Numbered from the stretch's first letter, positions 46,056 through 57,130 are shown. The stretch: DNA of 64,000 bases from Lithobates sylvaticus (GCA_028564925.1 CM053031.1:92558273-92622272); one strand, 5' to 3'. Numbers and translations: made by a program. The notes: generated by a model not told the origin, from the letters alone.

Positions 46056-47312
46056 TCACTAAAATTATATAGAACGTCCTGTGAGCCTCCACTAACAATA
46101 ATAAACCAATAAGTCCTCTTTGAATCAGCTGCAAGCCGTAAACATGTCTCATAAACCATGTGAAAGTACTGCGCTATCAAAGTTATAAGCATAAAGCCTC
46201 TGAACTGGTAAAAATATATCCTCTACACCGTGGTAATAATAATGTATAAAATATATGATGAAAAATATATAAAATAACAAGTGCTTAATAACCAAATAAT
46301 AAAGTGACAATGTGCATTCATATAGTGATGAAAAATATTAAAACAAATAAGTCTGTGGAAATCTAAATAGATCCAAATACCGGAATTATAAAAAAAAGTG
46401 CTTAAATGCACTGTGCAAAGTTCAAATTGATCCACTTTACAGGTGCTCCACACTCCATGCGATTCCATAAATCAATGAAAAAAGGATTCCATAGTGTAGT
46501 ATGCTTTTGCAATTTATTGAAACAAAAATAAACAGGTCCCACACAGGGTACTCACAATATTTCCCTGAGGAAGGTACGAAATTCCCTTGTATCGACACAT
46601 GTAGGGGAAGGGGACAGGACGGCATGCTTAGCAGATCAGCTATTAGGATGATCAGCATACCGTCCCGTTACCAGCCGGTTTCAACCATTAGTTTTTTGCT
46701 TGATGTAGAATAGCGCACTGAAGCACCTGGATATTGTGAGTAGCCTGTGTGGGACCTGTTTATTTTTGTTTCAATAAATTGCATAAGCATACTACACTAT
46801 GAGATCCTTTTTTCATTGATTTACTGAGGCACATTGGCAATTGATCCAGGATTCCGGACGCACTGCTGAACTCTATAGTGGTTCCAAAGCGTGTATTGAC
46901 CAAGCTTAACAGCAAGGTCACACACCTTAAGGTGAGCCTTCCTTACATGGGGGGGGGGGAGCACCTGAGTGAGAACACAGCGTCTGATTATGGCATCACT
47001 TTCACAGCATACTGAATCGCATGGAGTGTGGAGCACCTGTAAATTGGATCAATTTGAACTTTGCACAGTGCACTTTTTTATAATTCCAGTATTTGGATCT
47101 ATTTAGATTTCCACAGACTTATTTGTTTTAATATTTTTCATCACTATATGAATGCACATTGTCACTTTATTATTTGGTTATTAAGCACTTGTTATTTTAT
47201 ATATTTTTCATCATATATTTTATACATTATTATTACTACGGTGTAGAGGATATATTTTTACCAGTTCAGGGGCTTTATGCTTATACCTTTAATTGCGCAG
47301 CGTTTTTGATGC
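46056..47312. mobile_element. Inverted-repeat-rich element inserted in the DIRS fossil
   Basis: Flanked by the 10-bp direct repeat GATCAGTATA (46046-46055 and 47313-47322). The outer inverted arms of about 280 bp (46171-46460 and 47017-47298) share AAGTGCTTAATAACCAAATA and GTGCTCCACACTCCATGCG with their inverses. Inner arms (46465-46560 and 46733-46830) share GCAATTTATTGAAACAAAAA and AACAGGTCCCACACAGG with their inverses. The loop holds CCCTGAGGAAGG and CGACACATGTAGGGG. No coding sequence. Class not recognised; the 10-bp duplication does not settle it. Confidence 0.75.
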
Positions 47313-47322
47313 GATCAGTATA

Positions 47323-47492
47323 GCATGATGGAGAATCAGCTTTTCCTGACTTTCTGCTAGGAGCAGGATATCGTCTAAATAGTGATGGAGCCTCAGGCCT
47401 TTTTCCCTTAGGAATGCGATCACAGGATGTTGGATGAGGAAAAAAAAGAGAATGAAGTGGGGTGCCTCTCCTTCAAATTTATAGTTAACCAA
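47323..47492 (-). pseudogene. DIRS reverse transcriptase remains, 5' side of the insertion
   Basis: Shows IAFLREKGLRLHHYLDDILL with the RT catalytic box YLDD, followed by a short helix stretch. It borders the right inverted terminal repeat. Fossil; broken. Confidence 0.7.
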
Positions 47493-47821
47493 TCCTGTCA
47501 GGTTGTGGGGGAGGAGTCACAACCAGTGTGTGCTGCCTTGATGCGTCAGGAAAGGTGTGTATGTGCTGCTGGTGAGGGGAGCATTAAAGTGTATCAGTGG
47601 TTTGCACATGCACTCCAGTCCAATATAATGCTGTTAGAATCACAAAATATGACCAGTTATCACTGATTTTTACTTTTTTTGTCAGACAAGGATCAGAAAC
47701 CTTGAGAATTTATTTCTGTATTTGCCATTTCTAGTACATTGTACATCTTACACATAACAACATAGTAAAATAGGGTATTGAATAATGAAAGAATACCTTT
47801 TTTTTTTTTTTTTTTACAGAT

Positions 47822-48170
47822 TTAGACCTGTTCAACTATAGCAGGTTGTGAAAGCAGTGTCCACACATGGCTCAGTAGTATTTTTCTGATAAAAAAAAAC
47901 AGCTTTGAGGTTATTTAGCCAGTTTTGATACAAACAGTGCTTGCCAAAGTTCTTGCTAAGGGTTGTATTAAAAAAATGAATCATTTTGAAAATAAGTTCT
48001 TCATGGAGAAACCCTGTGTTATAGAGTACCGACAGTTCATAAAAATGGATATTGAGCATTTTTGTTGAATTGCTGAAACCATTATATGGAAGATCATTTA
48101 GCATATTTTTCAACATATGGAAAGAGTAATCTTTGTGATTAAACAATACTAAATTCCTGAATAAGTGCAA
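47822..48170 (-). CDS. Unidentified ORF or exon-like segment B
   Basis: An uninterrupted 112-codon stretch ending in a stop at 47832: HKDYSFHMLKNMLNDLPYNG, FYELSVLYNTGFLHEELIFK, MIHFFNTTLSKNFGKHC. Composition is balanced (Phe, Leu, Asn, charged) and not low-complexity, unlike other ORFs in the window. The reading begins just after TTGCACTTATTCAG, which looks like a 3' splice site. I recognise no family. It could be a terminal exon of a host gene or a processed pseudogene fragment. Confidence 0.3.
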
Positions 48171-48466
48171 GAAAGCTCATGGATTATTCTAGGGTTTCCA
48201 ATTTTTTGTTGCCACGTAATGCCAAGGATTAGAAGTTACCACAAGATAAAAAATCCATACCACATCACCATACTACATACAACATCATACTATTTTAAGT
48301 AACCTAAAAGTGAGATACCAGTTTTATTTAAAGAATGTCTATTACCGGGTTTTAACAGATATTTCCAATTAGGTAGAGGATACAGAATCAATTGGAGGGT
48401 CATTAATTAGCAAAAAAAGAGGCCAAGGAAAATTCCAAGCTCTACTTACCGACCTGCCTGGGTTTT
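48171..48466. other. Gap between the two unidentified ORFs
   Basis: Contains GGTCATTAATTAGCAA at 48401, which recurs at 48558 inside segment A; a local duplication. No other feature. Confidence 0.4.
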
Positions 48467-48792
48467 TCCTTGGCCTTTATTTGACATATATTGCGCTCCA
48501 ATGCTTCTTGCTGCGAAGGCCAGTTATAGGTGGGGGCAGTGGATAGCTTTTTGTGCAGGTCATTAATTAGCAACCTAATTTGATACCACTGGGTATATTG
48601 GAAACACTTCATTAAAGACTGTTGCATACCAACCGGTAGGGTTTGAACAAAGGATTCCAAAACGTCTAAAAAAATTTGACCTGTGATTCTTTGCTTAATT
48701 GAGGAGACCTCAACCCAGTGCATGGGAAAACAATAAGATAGTTTAGCTATAAACAAAGATATACTAAAACTTTTTAACCTACTGCTGTCCAT
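48467..48792 (-). CDS. Unidentified ORF or exon-like segment A
   Basis: An open stretch starting ATG at 48792 (ACAAGGATGGAC, a fair initiation context): DSSRLKSFSISLFIAKLSYC, IFLDVLESFVQTLPVGMQQS, WYQIRLLINDLHKKLS, ICQIKAKEKPRQ. The minus-strand sequence GTCGGTAAGTAG follows, a good 5' splice site consensus at about 48455. The phase left by that site does not fit segment B directly, so the two are not simply adjacent exons unless another site is used. The sequence is helical-looking and has no recognised domain. Confidence 0.3.
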
Positions 48793-48900
48793 CCTTGTGC
48801 TTACTATGACTCCTTTCTAGGCCCTGTTCCACTAATTTACTTTGAAACAATTTTTTTTAAGAACTGTATATTGTTTATTTATTATTTATAAAATATAAAC

Positions 48901-49359
48901 TTAAAGGAGAAGTCCAGCCAAAGCTTGTTTGGCTGGGCTTCTCCTATGGATCACAGTGCAATTCGTTTTGCACTCCTGTAAACCCGTTTTCAGCAGAGAG
49001 CGGACTAAAGTCCGCTCTCTGCTGATGTCACCGCGACAATGGAAGTCTGGATCCACCTGGTGCCTAGACTGACACCAGTCTCAGTGTCTCAACGATTTAC
49101 TGAGAGCCTGAGACAGCCGCTCCCCGCCCCTCCACAGCCCATCGCTCCAATGAACAAGGAGGAGCAGAGCGGAGAGCTGCTGATTGACAATCAGCAGCTC
49201 TCTGCTCAGGGAGATGTGAGAACCGAGCCATCGGCGATGTTCAATCACTCGGTTCCCAGTGTGGAGGCGCCCCGGGGGGACTGATGCAGCATTGAACCAA
49301 TGCTGCATCCACCGAGGTAAGTATGATACTGAAAAAAAAAAACCTTTACTTCTCTTTAA
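48901..49359. mobile_element. TTAA-flanked element (AGGAGAAGTCCAGCC type)
   Basis: TTAA 48901-48904, left end AGGAGAAGTCCAGCC, right end AACCTTTACTTCTCT, TTAA 49356-49359; about 451 bp. Contains inverted internal blocks (CAGAGAGCGGACT with AGTCCGCTCTCTG at 48993-49021; GAGAGCTGCTGATTGACAA with its inverse at 49170-49204). Non-coding. Confidence 0.75.
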
Positions 49360-50607
49360 AAAAAAACATGTCTATTGCAAAGACTTTATCAAACTTTATT
49401 TGACATTCCTATTTGCTTCTGTTCAGTCTGTATTCCTATAACATGCTAAAGAGCAGGACTATATCAGTGCAGTGAGTAAGAATGTAGCAAAGTGACCATG
49501 TTTGTTGATCTCGGTGATGACTTATCATCCTAGCACAGGTAGAGGTAGGAGACATGCCTGCTGTGACTCCTGATAGATACCCGTATGATAGGAAGCATCT
49601 TTTAAAGCTGCTATTCAGCTGGCCAGAAGTTTAATAACAGCATTAAAACACTCAATAAAAGTGAAATAATTATGGTTGCCGATTTATAAATGCCAGTGGT
49701 GATCCTTTAATTAGATCCAGAGATACAAAAGGAAGCCTTTTATCCTTTTCCAAAAATATTGCTGTGCAAATAAGGCTGACTTTTGGTAGAGCAACTTCAA
49801 GTTCTTTCAGTTGTGGGTTTCATTCTAAAACTTCCAGACTTTGTAACAATTATTTGAAGATGGGAGACAAATAAAATCGGAATATTTAAAGAAAAGTTTA
49901 ATCATTTTTACACATTATTTGGTGTCTCAGCTATGATGGTGTGTAGAGATGTAAGCAGATATTGCTTACCTCAGAGACGGGAAAAATCCTTGTAATTAAA
50001 GGATATTGGACTGTAGTGTATAATGAAGTAGTGCATTTCCACTTTTGTTGCTAAACTGGGATAAAACCTTACATTTGTTACTTATTCCCATACGCATTGC
50101 ATACGTTTTAAAAAATATAAAAAAAAATGGCTGCTTACCCTTTTATATGCTCTTTGTTGAAAGCTCCATGACTGAAAATTATGTGTTTTTGTTTCTTTCT
50201 ATGTAATGTTTATGAGGGGGCCTGTACTGTGCTGACAGATTTCATTATCAGTTTTAAAATTGGTGTACAGGACTGTCTGTCCTACCAAAAGGTTACAAAC
50301 CTGGGTGCCTCATTGTATGTTAATGCACTTACAAAAACTGTTTCTCTCTTCTGTTCCTCTCCATATCTTTTATCTTCACATCTATTCGAAGCAATAGAAG
50401 CTTGCCTCTCTAGTGTCCTATACATAATCCCCTGCTCTGTAGAAACAACTAAATAGGTAAGAGATGTTTACAAATAATTTTTAGGTGTAATCTGTGAATG
50501 GGAACACTTAACAAGCATTTAGTGGGGGGTACTCAAATTTTAATGCAAATGTGGAATACACGTACTTAAATATCAGTTAAATTTGTATGTTTTAACCCAT
50601 GCCAGTA
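49360..50607. other. Unassigned non-coding DNA
   Basis: No recognised elements or protein domains. The ORF at 50181-50456 shows no family motifs. Confidence 0.4.
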
Positions 50608-51140
50608 GGGATGGGCCGAACACCCCCCTTTTCAGTTCGCACCAGAACACCTTGAACAGGCAAAAAGTTCTAGCAAACATGCAAACCCTATTAAAGTCTA
50701 TGGGACACGAACATGAAAAATCTAAAGTCTTAATTTTAAATTCTTATATGCAAGTTATTGCCATAAAAAGTGTATGGGGACCCGAGTCCTGCCCTAGGGG
50801 ACATGTATCAATGCAAAAATCGATTGCTTTTTCTGGAGCAGTGATTTTAATAATGCTTACAGTGAAACAATAAAAATGAGATATTCCTTTAAATATCGTG
50901 CCTGGGGGGTCCCCTTAGTCTGCCTATACAGTGGTGCATCTGTGTAGAACAGTGCCGCAGCAATAATGACATTTCTAAAGGAAAAAAAATAATTTAAACT
51001 TGCTCACAACTGTAATGTATTGCAGACTCCCGGCAATATAGATAAAAAATCTTTGAAAAAACGGCAGAGACTCATGTGGTGGAGAGAAGCGGGGAAGTGT
51101 GTGCCTGTGCGTAGTGGAGTGGCAGGCGGCGGCTGTCAGT
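50608..51140 (-). mobile_element. hAT-family terminal fragment
   Basis: Starts TAGGGATGGGCCGAACACCC then CAGTTCGCACCAGAACACC, and shares GTGTATGGGGACC, GGGGACATGTATCAATGCAA, GAGCAGTGATTTTAATAATG and CCTGGGGGGTCCCC with 57361-57700 and, inverted, with 60790-61108. It represents the end opposite to the transposase start (the right end) of the hAT family at 53239. The other end was not found, so it is a fragment or a strongly diverged copy. Confidence 0.65.
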
Positions 51141-51500
51141 GGGAAATGAATCATGAGCATTAGCTTACCCCATCCAGTCCGGAAGGCCGTGCGTGTGCTC
51201 CTTCCAACATCTGAGTGACGAGTGGTGGGAAACCGGAAGTGACAGTACTGCGAAAAGCACTGCCTACCATCCTCTGGACCTTAGGAATCAATGTAGAGTG
51301 GGGAGATTCTGGATGCATGTCTTGTGCCCCAAGGACACTCCAAAGATCGCCCAATGAAGCTTTTCAGCTTCAATCACCTGATTGCAGCAGTCAAGCTTCC
51401 CACATATCAGCTGTCTGGACATTCTAAATGGAACCCCTTTTTTTTCATGTCAAGCTGGAAAGGCGATGCCCGCATGCCCCCTATTGATGGGCCGCCACTG

Positions 51501-51668
51501 CTCTGAACTGTATTATATATACTACATGGACTGCACTATATACTCTGAACTGTATTATATATACTATATGGACTGCACTATATACTCTGAACTGTATTAT
51601 ATATACTACACTGACTGCACTATATACTTTGAACTGTATTATATATACTACACTGATTACACTATATA
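51501..51668. repeat. 42-bp tandem repeat, four units
   Basis: CTCTGAACTGTATTATATAT followed by ACTACATGGACTGCACTATATA, repeated four times with a few substitutions. The ORFs through it are repeat artefacts. Confidence 0.9.
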
Positions 51669-52330
51669 CCCGTATGTGCCAATGCGCATGCGCAAAGGAA
51701 TGCACGCACTCGCGAAAGCACGTCCACAATCCCAATTGGCGTCAGACAGCCTATTTAAAGGGTGCCCTGACTCCAGCTCAGTGCTGACTGGTCTTCAGCT
51801 GTTTCCTGATGCCCTGCTTCAATCCTGCTGGTTATCGGTTGCTGACCTGGCTTTCAACTGACCTGACTTTGGACTCCTGATCCCGGCTTACTCCTGACCT
51901 TGCTGCTGTATGATGTCCTGGTACCTTGCTGCTCGCTCGCTGATGACTCCGGCTATCCTATTGACCTCACTTCTGTTCCCTGCCTGGCTCCATGCTACTT
52001 CCGAGTGCCTGTGCTGGCTGCCCTTCATCCCGGCTCTATTGGATCCAGTGTGCTTCTGTCTCCAGACTACAGGAAGTCCCGGCAAGCTACGCATCCTGAA
52101 TCTGCAAGCCTGGTGAAGTTCCCCTTTAACCTCGGCAGATCTACCCAGCATCATCCCAGTTCCTGACCTGATGTTCTGCCTGAATCACTGAGTCTACAAC
52201 TCCTGCTACAAGCTCAGCAATCTACACTTACAGGCACTCGTCTTCCTCCTGTCCTTTGGCACTATCTGTTCCACTCTCAGTGCAGCCTGGGCTGAAGATA
52301 TAAGAGAGGCCAACCTCATCATCTCAGTCT
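51668..52330 (+). repeat. Leader or LTR-like region of the Ty3-type fossil
   Basis: CpG-containing start (CAATGCGCATGCGCAAAGG), AGCCTATTTAAAGGGTGCCC with a TATTTAAA box-like string at about 51751, then a CTGACC-rich stretch. Position before gag suits an LTR or 5' UTR. I saw no second LTR within the window, so the boundaries are tentative. Confidence 0.4.
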
Positions 52331-52940
52331 CTTGCCAGGTACATGACAGTACCAGTCAGCCACAGATAGAGTCTGAAAGGGAGGTCTCTCCATTAGAGGA
52401 CATTTGCCAAACGATCGCTACATTTTCATACATTGTGCAGAGTTTACAAGAAAACCTCAACCACATTGAAGGTCGGCTACCAGACAAGATGGATACTGCA
52501 TCTATCCGTACTCCTCTCTCAGTCATAAACTCATCTGTTCAGACCGAGTCCAACCTGTTCCACGAGGCTACACCTCCTCCGGGAACCCAGGGTGCCTATA
52601 CCCGAACGATTTTCGGGTATCGTAAGAAATTCTGTACTTTCCGGAAACTCTTGTGAACTGTACTTTTCCCTGTTACCTCATACCTTTTCATCAGAGGACA
52701 TTAAGGTGGGGTTTATTATCACACTTCTTTTGAATGAACCACTTTCCTGGGCTCATCACCTCCAGGAGAAACATGATCCTGTCTTGGCAGCCACCGTCTC
52801 ATTCTTCTCGTTCTTCTCAGCCATGTCTCAGCTATACTCCAATCCCTTTTATCACCAGACTACTGAATCCATGCTTGGCAAGCTGCAACAAGGCCTGAAG
52901 CCTGTTGAGAATTATGTTACTGACTTTTCTGTATGAAGTG
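52331..52940 (+). pseudogene. Ty3-type gag remains
   Basis: Shows a helical stretch with SYIVQSLQENLNHIEGRLPD, then DIKVGFIITLLLNEPLSWAH and SNPFYHQTTESMLGKLQQGL, which resemble the capsid region of vertebrate Ty3-type gag (the LLxGEALSWA and LxxLxQG motifs). Fossil; broken. Confidence 0.65.
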
Positions 52941-53329
52941 CAGACACTCAATGGAATAACTCTGCACTTCGTCATCAGTTTAGTCTAGGACTTTCTGACA
53001 CTTTAAAAGACAAACTTGTCAGAGTGGGGGTACCAGCTGTCGTTCCTGGTATAAAATCAGCCCCGGTTACGCAAGAGACTGCACCTTGCCGTTATCGTTG
53101 GTCTACCTTGGTTGAAGACACATAACCCTCACATTGACTGGCTTACAGGAGATATTTATTTTTCATCCAACTACTGCCAGATGCACTGTTTTCCGAAAAA
53201 GACTGTTAACACTGCTCCTCTCCTTGATATCTATCCTGTAGGGATGGGCCACGTGGGTTCGAATCGAGCACCGGGCTTTCGCCCGCTCGGCGAGCCCAGA
53301 ACTATTTGGGCCGTTCGCATCACATTCGT

Positions 53330-53500
53330 GTGATGCGAGCGGCCAGCAATGCATTGCGCCAGGCGCAGTGCATTGCTGGCTGATGATTGGCCAAGCATGC
53401 ACTGTGACCCCGCATGCTTGGCCAATCACAGCGCCGGCAGCGAGGAGAGCAAAAATTGGCTACAGGCAGGACGCCTGTAGCCAATTATAGCTCAGGGGCT
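53330..53500. repeat. Subterminal palindromes of the hAT left end
   Basis: CGCATCACATTCGTGTGATG with its inverse, GATGATTGGCCAAGCATGC with GCATGCTTGGCCAATCA (53381-53428), and ATTGGCTACAGGCAGGACGC with the inverse GCCTGTAGCCAAT (53455-53486). The same set recurs inverted at 60045-60220 in the nested copy, so they are family features, possibly transposase-binding or hairpin-forming sites. Confidence 0.8.
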
Positions 53501-53934
53501 TTAGTAGACACCCCACTGTATAAAAGGCCGCTGCGCCGTCGGCCTAGTGCACATGTGTTCCGGCTTGATTCTGAATAGGCAGACTGCTGCTGCTGATTCA
53601 TTGGCATTGCTGATCCATTGCTGATTTATTGCTGTTTCATTGCTGATTCATTATCATTACTACTGAATTGAATACTGATAATTTCTGCTGATTGCACTGC
53701 TGCTGAGTGGTGACATTATCTGCTGAGTCTAACTGCTCTGTTTCTGGGGATTAGTCTGGTGTGTGAGTGCTGTTAGTACAGCATTGCAGTAGCACACTGT
53801 CCTATGCTGTTAGTACAGCATTGCACCATAACCTTCTGTCCTATTGTGATCTAAGGCAGGCAGGCAGGGATTTATAGGAGCTAGTGTGTGTGTCAGCACA
53901 CATAAAACCACCTCAGTCACTCTATCTGCTATAA

Positions 53935-54655
53935 GGCCCATTTCTTGTCATCGAAAGCAAGCAGACAGGCATCTCCAGGAGCTAGCTAGCTTGTGTGTGT
54001 GTGTGCTCTGTTAGTACATCACACCTAAAACCACATCAGCCTCTGTATTTGCTATAAGGCCCAGTTGTTGTGTCAGTCATATAAGGCAGTCTCTATCTGC
54101 CGTAAAGGCCCATTACTTGTCATCGAAAGCAGACAGGCATCTCCAGGAGCTAGCTAGCTTGTGTGTGGGTGTGCTCTGTTAGTACATCACACCTAAAACC
54201 ACATCAGCCTCTGTATTTGATCTAAGGCCCAGTTGTTGTGTCAGTCATATAAGGCAGTCTCTATCTGCCGTAAGGCCCATTTCTTGTCATCGAAAGCAAG
54301 CAGACATGCATCTCCAGGAGCTAGCTAGCTTGTGTGTGTGCTCTGTTAGTACATCACACCTAAAACCACATCAGCCTCTGTTTTTGCTCTAAGGCCCAGT
54401 TGTTGTGTCAGTCAGATAAGGCAGTCTCTATCTGCCGTAAGGCCCATTACTTGTCATCAAAAGCAGACAGGCATCTCCAGGAGCTAGCTAGCTTGTGTGT
54501 GCTCTGTTAGTACATCACACCTAAAACCACATCAGCCTCTGTATTTGCTCTAAGGCCCAGTTGTTGTGTCAGTCATATAAGGCAGTCTCTATCTGCCGTA
54601 AGGCCCATTACTTGTCATCGAAAACAGACAGGCATCTCCAGGAGCTAGCTAGCTT
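53935..54655 (+). repeat. ~165-bp tandem repeat upstream of the transposase
   Basis: Five units, each beginning GGCCCATT(T/A)CTTGTCATCG at about 53938, 54108, 54276, 54443 and 54603. Landmarks are AGACAGGCATCTCCAGGAGC, TAGCTAGCTTGTGTGTG, TAGTACATCACACCTAAAAC and GGCCCAGTTGTTGTGTCAGT. The last unit is cut within TAGCTAGCTTGTGT, which runs straight into transposase coding sequence at about 54656. Confidence 0.9.
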
Positions 54656-55271
54656 GTGTCCTCACTTCCTCAACCTGGTGGTAAAGCGGTTCTTGGGCAG
54701 GTACCCAGGCTTACAGGATGTCCTGAGGCAGGCCAGGAAAGTCTGTGTGCATTTCCGCCGATCGTATAATGCCAGTGCTCGGCTGGCTGAGCTGCAAAAG
54801 GAGTTGAACCTGCCCAAGAACCGCCTTATATGTGACATGCCCACCAGGTGGAACTCAATGTTGGCCATGCTGCAGCGACTGCACACACAGCAGAGGGCCA
54901 TCAATGAGTACCTTTGCGACTACGGCACCAGGACAGGGTCAGGGGAGCTTGGATTTTTTTCTCCACGCCAGTTGAGCATGATCAGGGATGCATGCACTGT
55001 CCTGTCACCATTTGAGGAGGCCACGAGGATGGTGAGCAGTGACAGTGCATGCATCAGTGACACTGTACCTCTTGTCCACCTGTTGGAGCATACGCTGCAT
55101 GGGATAATGGACAGGGCACTTGAGGCAGAACAGAGGCAGGAAGAGGAGGAGTTCCTTGCCTCTCAAGACCCCCTTTATCCAGACAGTGTTCCTTCTGTCC
55201 CACCCATCACCCAGGAAGAGGATGAGGAGGAGGAGGAGGATTGTGTGAGCATGGAGGTGGAGCCTGGCACT

Positions 55272-55308
<37 letters not shown>

Positions 55309-56107
55309 CTTTTAGGGATGATGTACAGTCCCAACAAACCAGTGGACTTGTACGTGGCTGGGAGGAGGTGGCTGGCGATCATGTCGTCCTCAGTGACCCA
55401 GAAGACTCCGGACCGAATGCCTCAGCTAACCTACGTTGCATGGCCTCCCTGATCCTGCAAAGCCTGCGGAAGGATCCTCGTATTCTTCGGATCAAGGAGA
55501 GGGACCATTACTGGCTGGCCACTCTCCTTGATCCACGGTACAAGGGTAAGGTTGCGGAGCTTGCCGTCGCAGAGGGAGCAGAGGATGAGACATCTCAGGG
55601 AGGCCTTGCAGAAAGGTCTGTGCAACGCGTTCCCAGAAACTGGGAGGTTACAAACTCATGGTCGACGAGTTGCTGAGGCTTCGGTCAGTAGCAGAAGGAG
55701 CGGTGGGGAAGGTGGACGTCTGACCGATGCGTTCAGACAATTTTTTTAGTCCGCAGCCCCAAGGTATGATCGGTTCCAGCAACCATCGCCAGCGTCTGAT
55801 ATACATGGTGCAGGAATACCTAGGGGCAAGGTCAGACTTGGACACCTTTCCCACCGAAAATCCTCTGGCTTACTGGGTCTTGAGGATGGATCACTGGCCA
55901 GAGCTTGCACAGTATGCAATTGAGCTACTGGCCTGTCCTCCATCCAGCGTTCTTTCCGAACGCACATTCAGTGCTGCTGGAGGATTTGTCACCGATCACA
56001 GGGTGCGCCTGTCCACCGACTCGGTTGATCGACTGACCTTCATAAAGATGAATCAGTCTTGGATCACCACCAGCTACCAGGCACCTGAAGCGGATATAAC
56101 TGAATAA
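54656..56107 (+). pseudogene. hAT transposase remains (N-terminus missing)
   Basis: Would cut and paste hAT elements. Visible: CPHFLNLVVKRFLGRYPGLQ, LICDMPTRWNSMLAMLQRLH (the conserved TRWNS block), LSPFEEATRMVSSD, an acidic and poly-Gln insertion (CAG repeat 55272-55308), ATLLDPRYKGKVAEL (conserved LLDPRYK), then in another frame PLAYWVLRMDHWPELAQYAI and SSVLSERTFSAAGGFV with HRVRLSTDSVDRLTFIKMN, the C-terminal hAT dimerisation domain. The BED zinc finger and the first catalytic Asp region are absent: coding begins abruptly at the tandem-repeat boundary. The frame changes between about 55620 and 55740. The stop after SYQAPEADITE at 56107 looks like the natural C-terminus. Subgroup not assigned. 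Confidence 0.8.
55272..55308 (+). repeat. CAG repeat in the transposase remains
   Basis: About 12 CAG codons encoding poly-Gln within an acidic linker of the hAT transposase, next to a GAG/GAGGA-rich stretch (55216-55260). Typical low-complexity linker expansion. Confidence 0.95.
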
Positions 56108-56239
56108 TTTATAATGTCACATCCCTTTAAGACTGCCTATGCTGATGCTGAGTGACTGTCCTGTTATGTTCACTGACTATCCTCTTCCTCCTCCTCAATG
56201 ATCCATTCCTTGATAGCTTGGAAGAACATTTTTGTTTCT

Positions 56240-57130
56240 GGGTGCCACCACACCAGTGCCTAAGGCACAATTTTTCAGCCCCTGTTTAACAGGGGCGTGT
56301 AATTACAATTTTTTATGCAATGCTTTGCAACAGGTCTCATTGCTGTGCTCAGAGTACAGTATCTGTGAGGGGTTGCAGTGTTGTGGCACCAGCACCAGTG
56401 CCTAAGGCACAATTTTTCAGCCCCTGTTTAACAGGGGCGTGTAATTACAATTTTTTTATGCAATGCTTTGCAACAGGTCTCATTGCTGTGCTCAGAGTAC
56501 AGTATCTGTAAGGGGTTGCAGTGTTGTGGCATCAGCACCAGTGCCTAATGCACAATTTTTCAGCCCCTGTTGAACAGGGGCATGTAATTACAATTTTTTA
56601 AGCAATGCTTCGCAACAGGTCTGACTGCTGTGCCCCAAGTACAGTATCTGTGAGGGGTTGCAGTGTTGTGGCACCAGCACCAGTGCCTAAGGCACAATTT
56701 TTCAGCCCCTGTATAACAGGGGCGTGTAATTACAATTCTTTATGCAATCCTTTGCAACAGGTCTCATTGCTGTGCTCCAAGTATAGTATCTGTGATGGGT
56801 TGCAGTGTTGTGGCACCAGCACCAGTGCCTAAGGCACAATTTTTCAGCCCCTGTTTAACAGGGGCGTGTAATTACAAATCGTGATCTAATAGTTCACAGC
56901 AGGGCCCATTCCTGCACCCACCAAGAGTAACTGTGAGGGCTTACAGTCTTGTGGCAACACCGTCCACCACCACCACCAAAGGCCCAATTTTTCTGCCCTG
57001 TTCAACAGGTGCATGCAATTACACATCTTGATCTAATAATTCACAGCAGGGCCAATTCCTGTGTCCACCAAGAGTAACTGTGAGGGCTTACAGTGTTGTG
57101 GCTACACCAACATCTAATGGGGCAAATTTC
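56240..57130 (+). repeat. ~146-bp tandem repeat downstream of the transposase
   Basis: Units with CACCAGTGCCTAAGGCACAA, TTTTTCAGCCCCTGTTTAAC, AGGGGCGTGTAATTACAA, TGCAACAGGTCTCATTGCTG and GGGGTTGCAGTGTTGTGGCA. Starts near 56247, 56390, 56537 and 56682, then 56820, followed by two diverged units to 57130. Non-coding; inferred 3' UTR of the transposase transcript. It parallels the upstream tandem block. Confidence 0.9.

Larger units (their letters stand above)
43557..47570 (-). mobile_element. DIRS-type retroelement fossil (minus strand), split by an insertion
   Basis: Family call rests on two things. First, the tyrosine-recombinase-like and RNase H/RT-like coding remains, in DIRS order on the minus strand. 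Second, inverted terminal repeats: 43600-43720 (CCATGGCAGCACACACTGGT, CACAACCTGACAGGATTGG) recurs inverted at 47440-47560. The left end also holds its own inverted copy (43557-43625 versus 43745-43815), which fits the split-terminal design of DIRS elements. It is broken in several places and shorter than a whole DIRS element. A foreign 1.26 kb element sits inside it. Age: moderate, judged only from the state of the ORFs. Confidence 0.75.

Noticed and set aside
50181-50456. 91-codon plus-strand ORF as a host exon
   Set aside because: No recognised motif and no convincing splice sites; kept as unassigned DNA.
51382-51861. 159-codon ORF with repeated YYIYYMDCTIYSEL
   Set aside because: Translation of the four-unit 42-bp tandem repeat, with no similarity to a protein family I know.
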